Source: an uncultured Lachnospiraceae bacterium
GTDB taxonomy: Bacteria > Bacillota > Clostridia > Lachnospirales > Lachnospiraceae
Assembly: GCA_910583615.1 (NCBI GenBank)
Contig: CAJTXP010000023.1
Span: 1-57,358 of the forward strand
Direction of reading: 5' to 3'
DNA length: 57,358 nt
Under the pieces are notes generated by a model. It saw only the letters and a list, made by a program, of their open reading frames with translations. It made no database searches and was not told where the DNA came from. Positions 56,921-57,358 of this stretch are shown here, piece after piece. The stretch's first letter is position 1. Every line of letters begins with the position of its first letter. Both the position numbers and the translations under genes were made by a program.

Positions 56921-57358
56921 GTGTGCCCGGTGGGCACACGTTCTAACGGGTGAAAGTCGTGTGTTCTGCAAACTGTTATCAGCTTGCCAGTGAAAGTCTG
57001 GTCAAGGTAATCGCCAGTGAGCCTTGTAGCGAGCCTCCAATGCTTTTGGGTGACCGATTGTGTTGAAGCGAGGTATGCCTGTGAGAAACAGGTGCAAAAT
57101 AGCAGTCCGTAACATAAAGTGAATCCTGTAGCATCGTTACGTTAGCCCTGTAAGGGGACAAGAGGGAGTCGAGTCACTGACTTTCTGACGAAGACCATGG
57201 AAGATGTGCAGATACTGGAATACAGCATTGAGGAACCCTTCGGTGTAGAGGGAGCGGAATGTTATGAAAGTTGATAACGGAACAGAAGAGATCTCATACT
57301 ATCATGCAACCACAAGTATGTAATCGGAGATATAAGCACGCATGCGAAGTTCTCTGAA
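56921..57358 (+). mobile_element. Group II intron, class C-like, 5' part
   Basis: The sequence from 56921 opens GTGTGCCCGG, then TGGGCACACG, TTCTAACGGGTGAAAGTC, as in the 5' end of bacterial class C group II introns (GUGUGCCCGG...GGGUGAGAGUC). It has no long ORF, consistent with ribozyme domain I. It begins 1-2 bases after the T tract of the pnp terminator, the typical target of class C introns. The 3' end, domains V-VI and any reverse transcriptase lie beyond the window. The exact 5' boundary rests on the GTGTG motif. Confidence 0.78.

Overview
The window looks like a chromosomal segment from a gut-type Clostridia, most likely Lachnospiraceae. The grounds are the gene content and dialect: HrcA/CIRCE-controlled clpB and htpG, an infC-rpmI-rplT operon with an AUU start, many Lachnospiraceae-style regulators with sugar-sensing lipoproteins, a bile-salt-hydrolase-type enzyme, DUF4250 and DUF5721-like small proteins, and strong AGGAGG-type ribosome sites. 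No species call is possible from the sequence alone.

Layout. 1-6987: a ribose-type operon (binding lipoprotein, DUF2291 lipoprotein, ATPase, permease, RbsD pyranase, ribokinase) ending at a shared terminator with a convergent LacI-family regulator. 7001-10384: two related AAA-ATPase/PD-(D/E)XK proteins, one on each strand; the second has lost its nuclease core by an in-frame deletion. 10507-13516: a HipA-like kinase, an unknown 196-aa protein and an Xre regulator with membrane segments. 13871-19031: a sugar-binding lipoprotein, a double-receiver hybrid histidine kinase and a convergent AraC regulator, with no transporter attached. 19216-21119: a small unknown ORF, a PHP histidinol phosphatase and a sugar O-acetyltransferase. 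21190-23956: a gene graveyard (AraC, sugar-binding protein, ABC ATPase, MFS and HAD fragments) interrupted by an intact PD-(D/E)XK-like protein with a 12-bp coding repeat. 23930-24907: choloylglycine hydrolase.

25131-31977: clpB behind a CIRCE-overlapped promoter, a DUF4250 gene, the translation operon infC-rpmI-rplT with its attenuator leader, and two consecutive G3E-type GTPases (one His-rich, one fused to a YcgQ-like domain), then an Xre regulator. 32140-32692: three leucine tRNA genes, one with the uncommon AAG anticodon. 32838-40540: glycerol kinase, a cytidylate-kinase-like protein, htpG behind a perfect CIRCE, a DUF5721-like gene, M18 aminopeptidase and DegV. 40759-43712: copper island, copA with a CopZ-like domain fused in frame behind its own internal ribosome site, followed by csoR; a CsoR-type palindrome sits just after the copA promoter. 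43738-46313: a cell-wall NlpC/P60 hydrolase with a long folded leader and a DUF4143 ATPase.

46680-54078: a peptide ABC transporter in the order D-F-A-B-C followed by an M24 Xaa-Pro peptidase and a cyclophilin, which reads as a peptide import and proline-peptide processing unit. 54239-56791: rpsO and pnp. From 56921 to the right edge lies the 5' part of a group II (class C-like) intron placed directly after the pnp terminator; its reverse transcriptase, if any, is outside the window.

The strongest candidates for unusual biology are the copA/copZ overlapping product, the nuclease-less AAA paralogue beside an intact one, the tandem metal-type GTPases, the tRNA-Leu(AAG), and the structured RNA between infC and rpmI. 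I did not find a clear, wholly new defence or mobile system.
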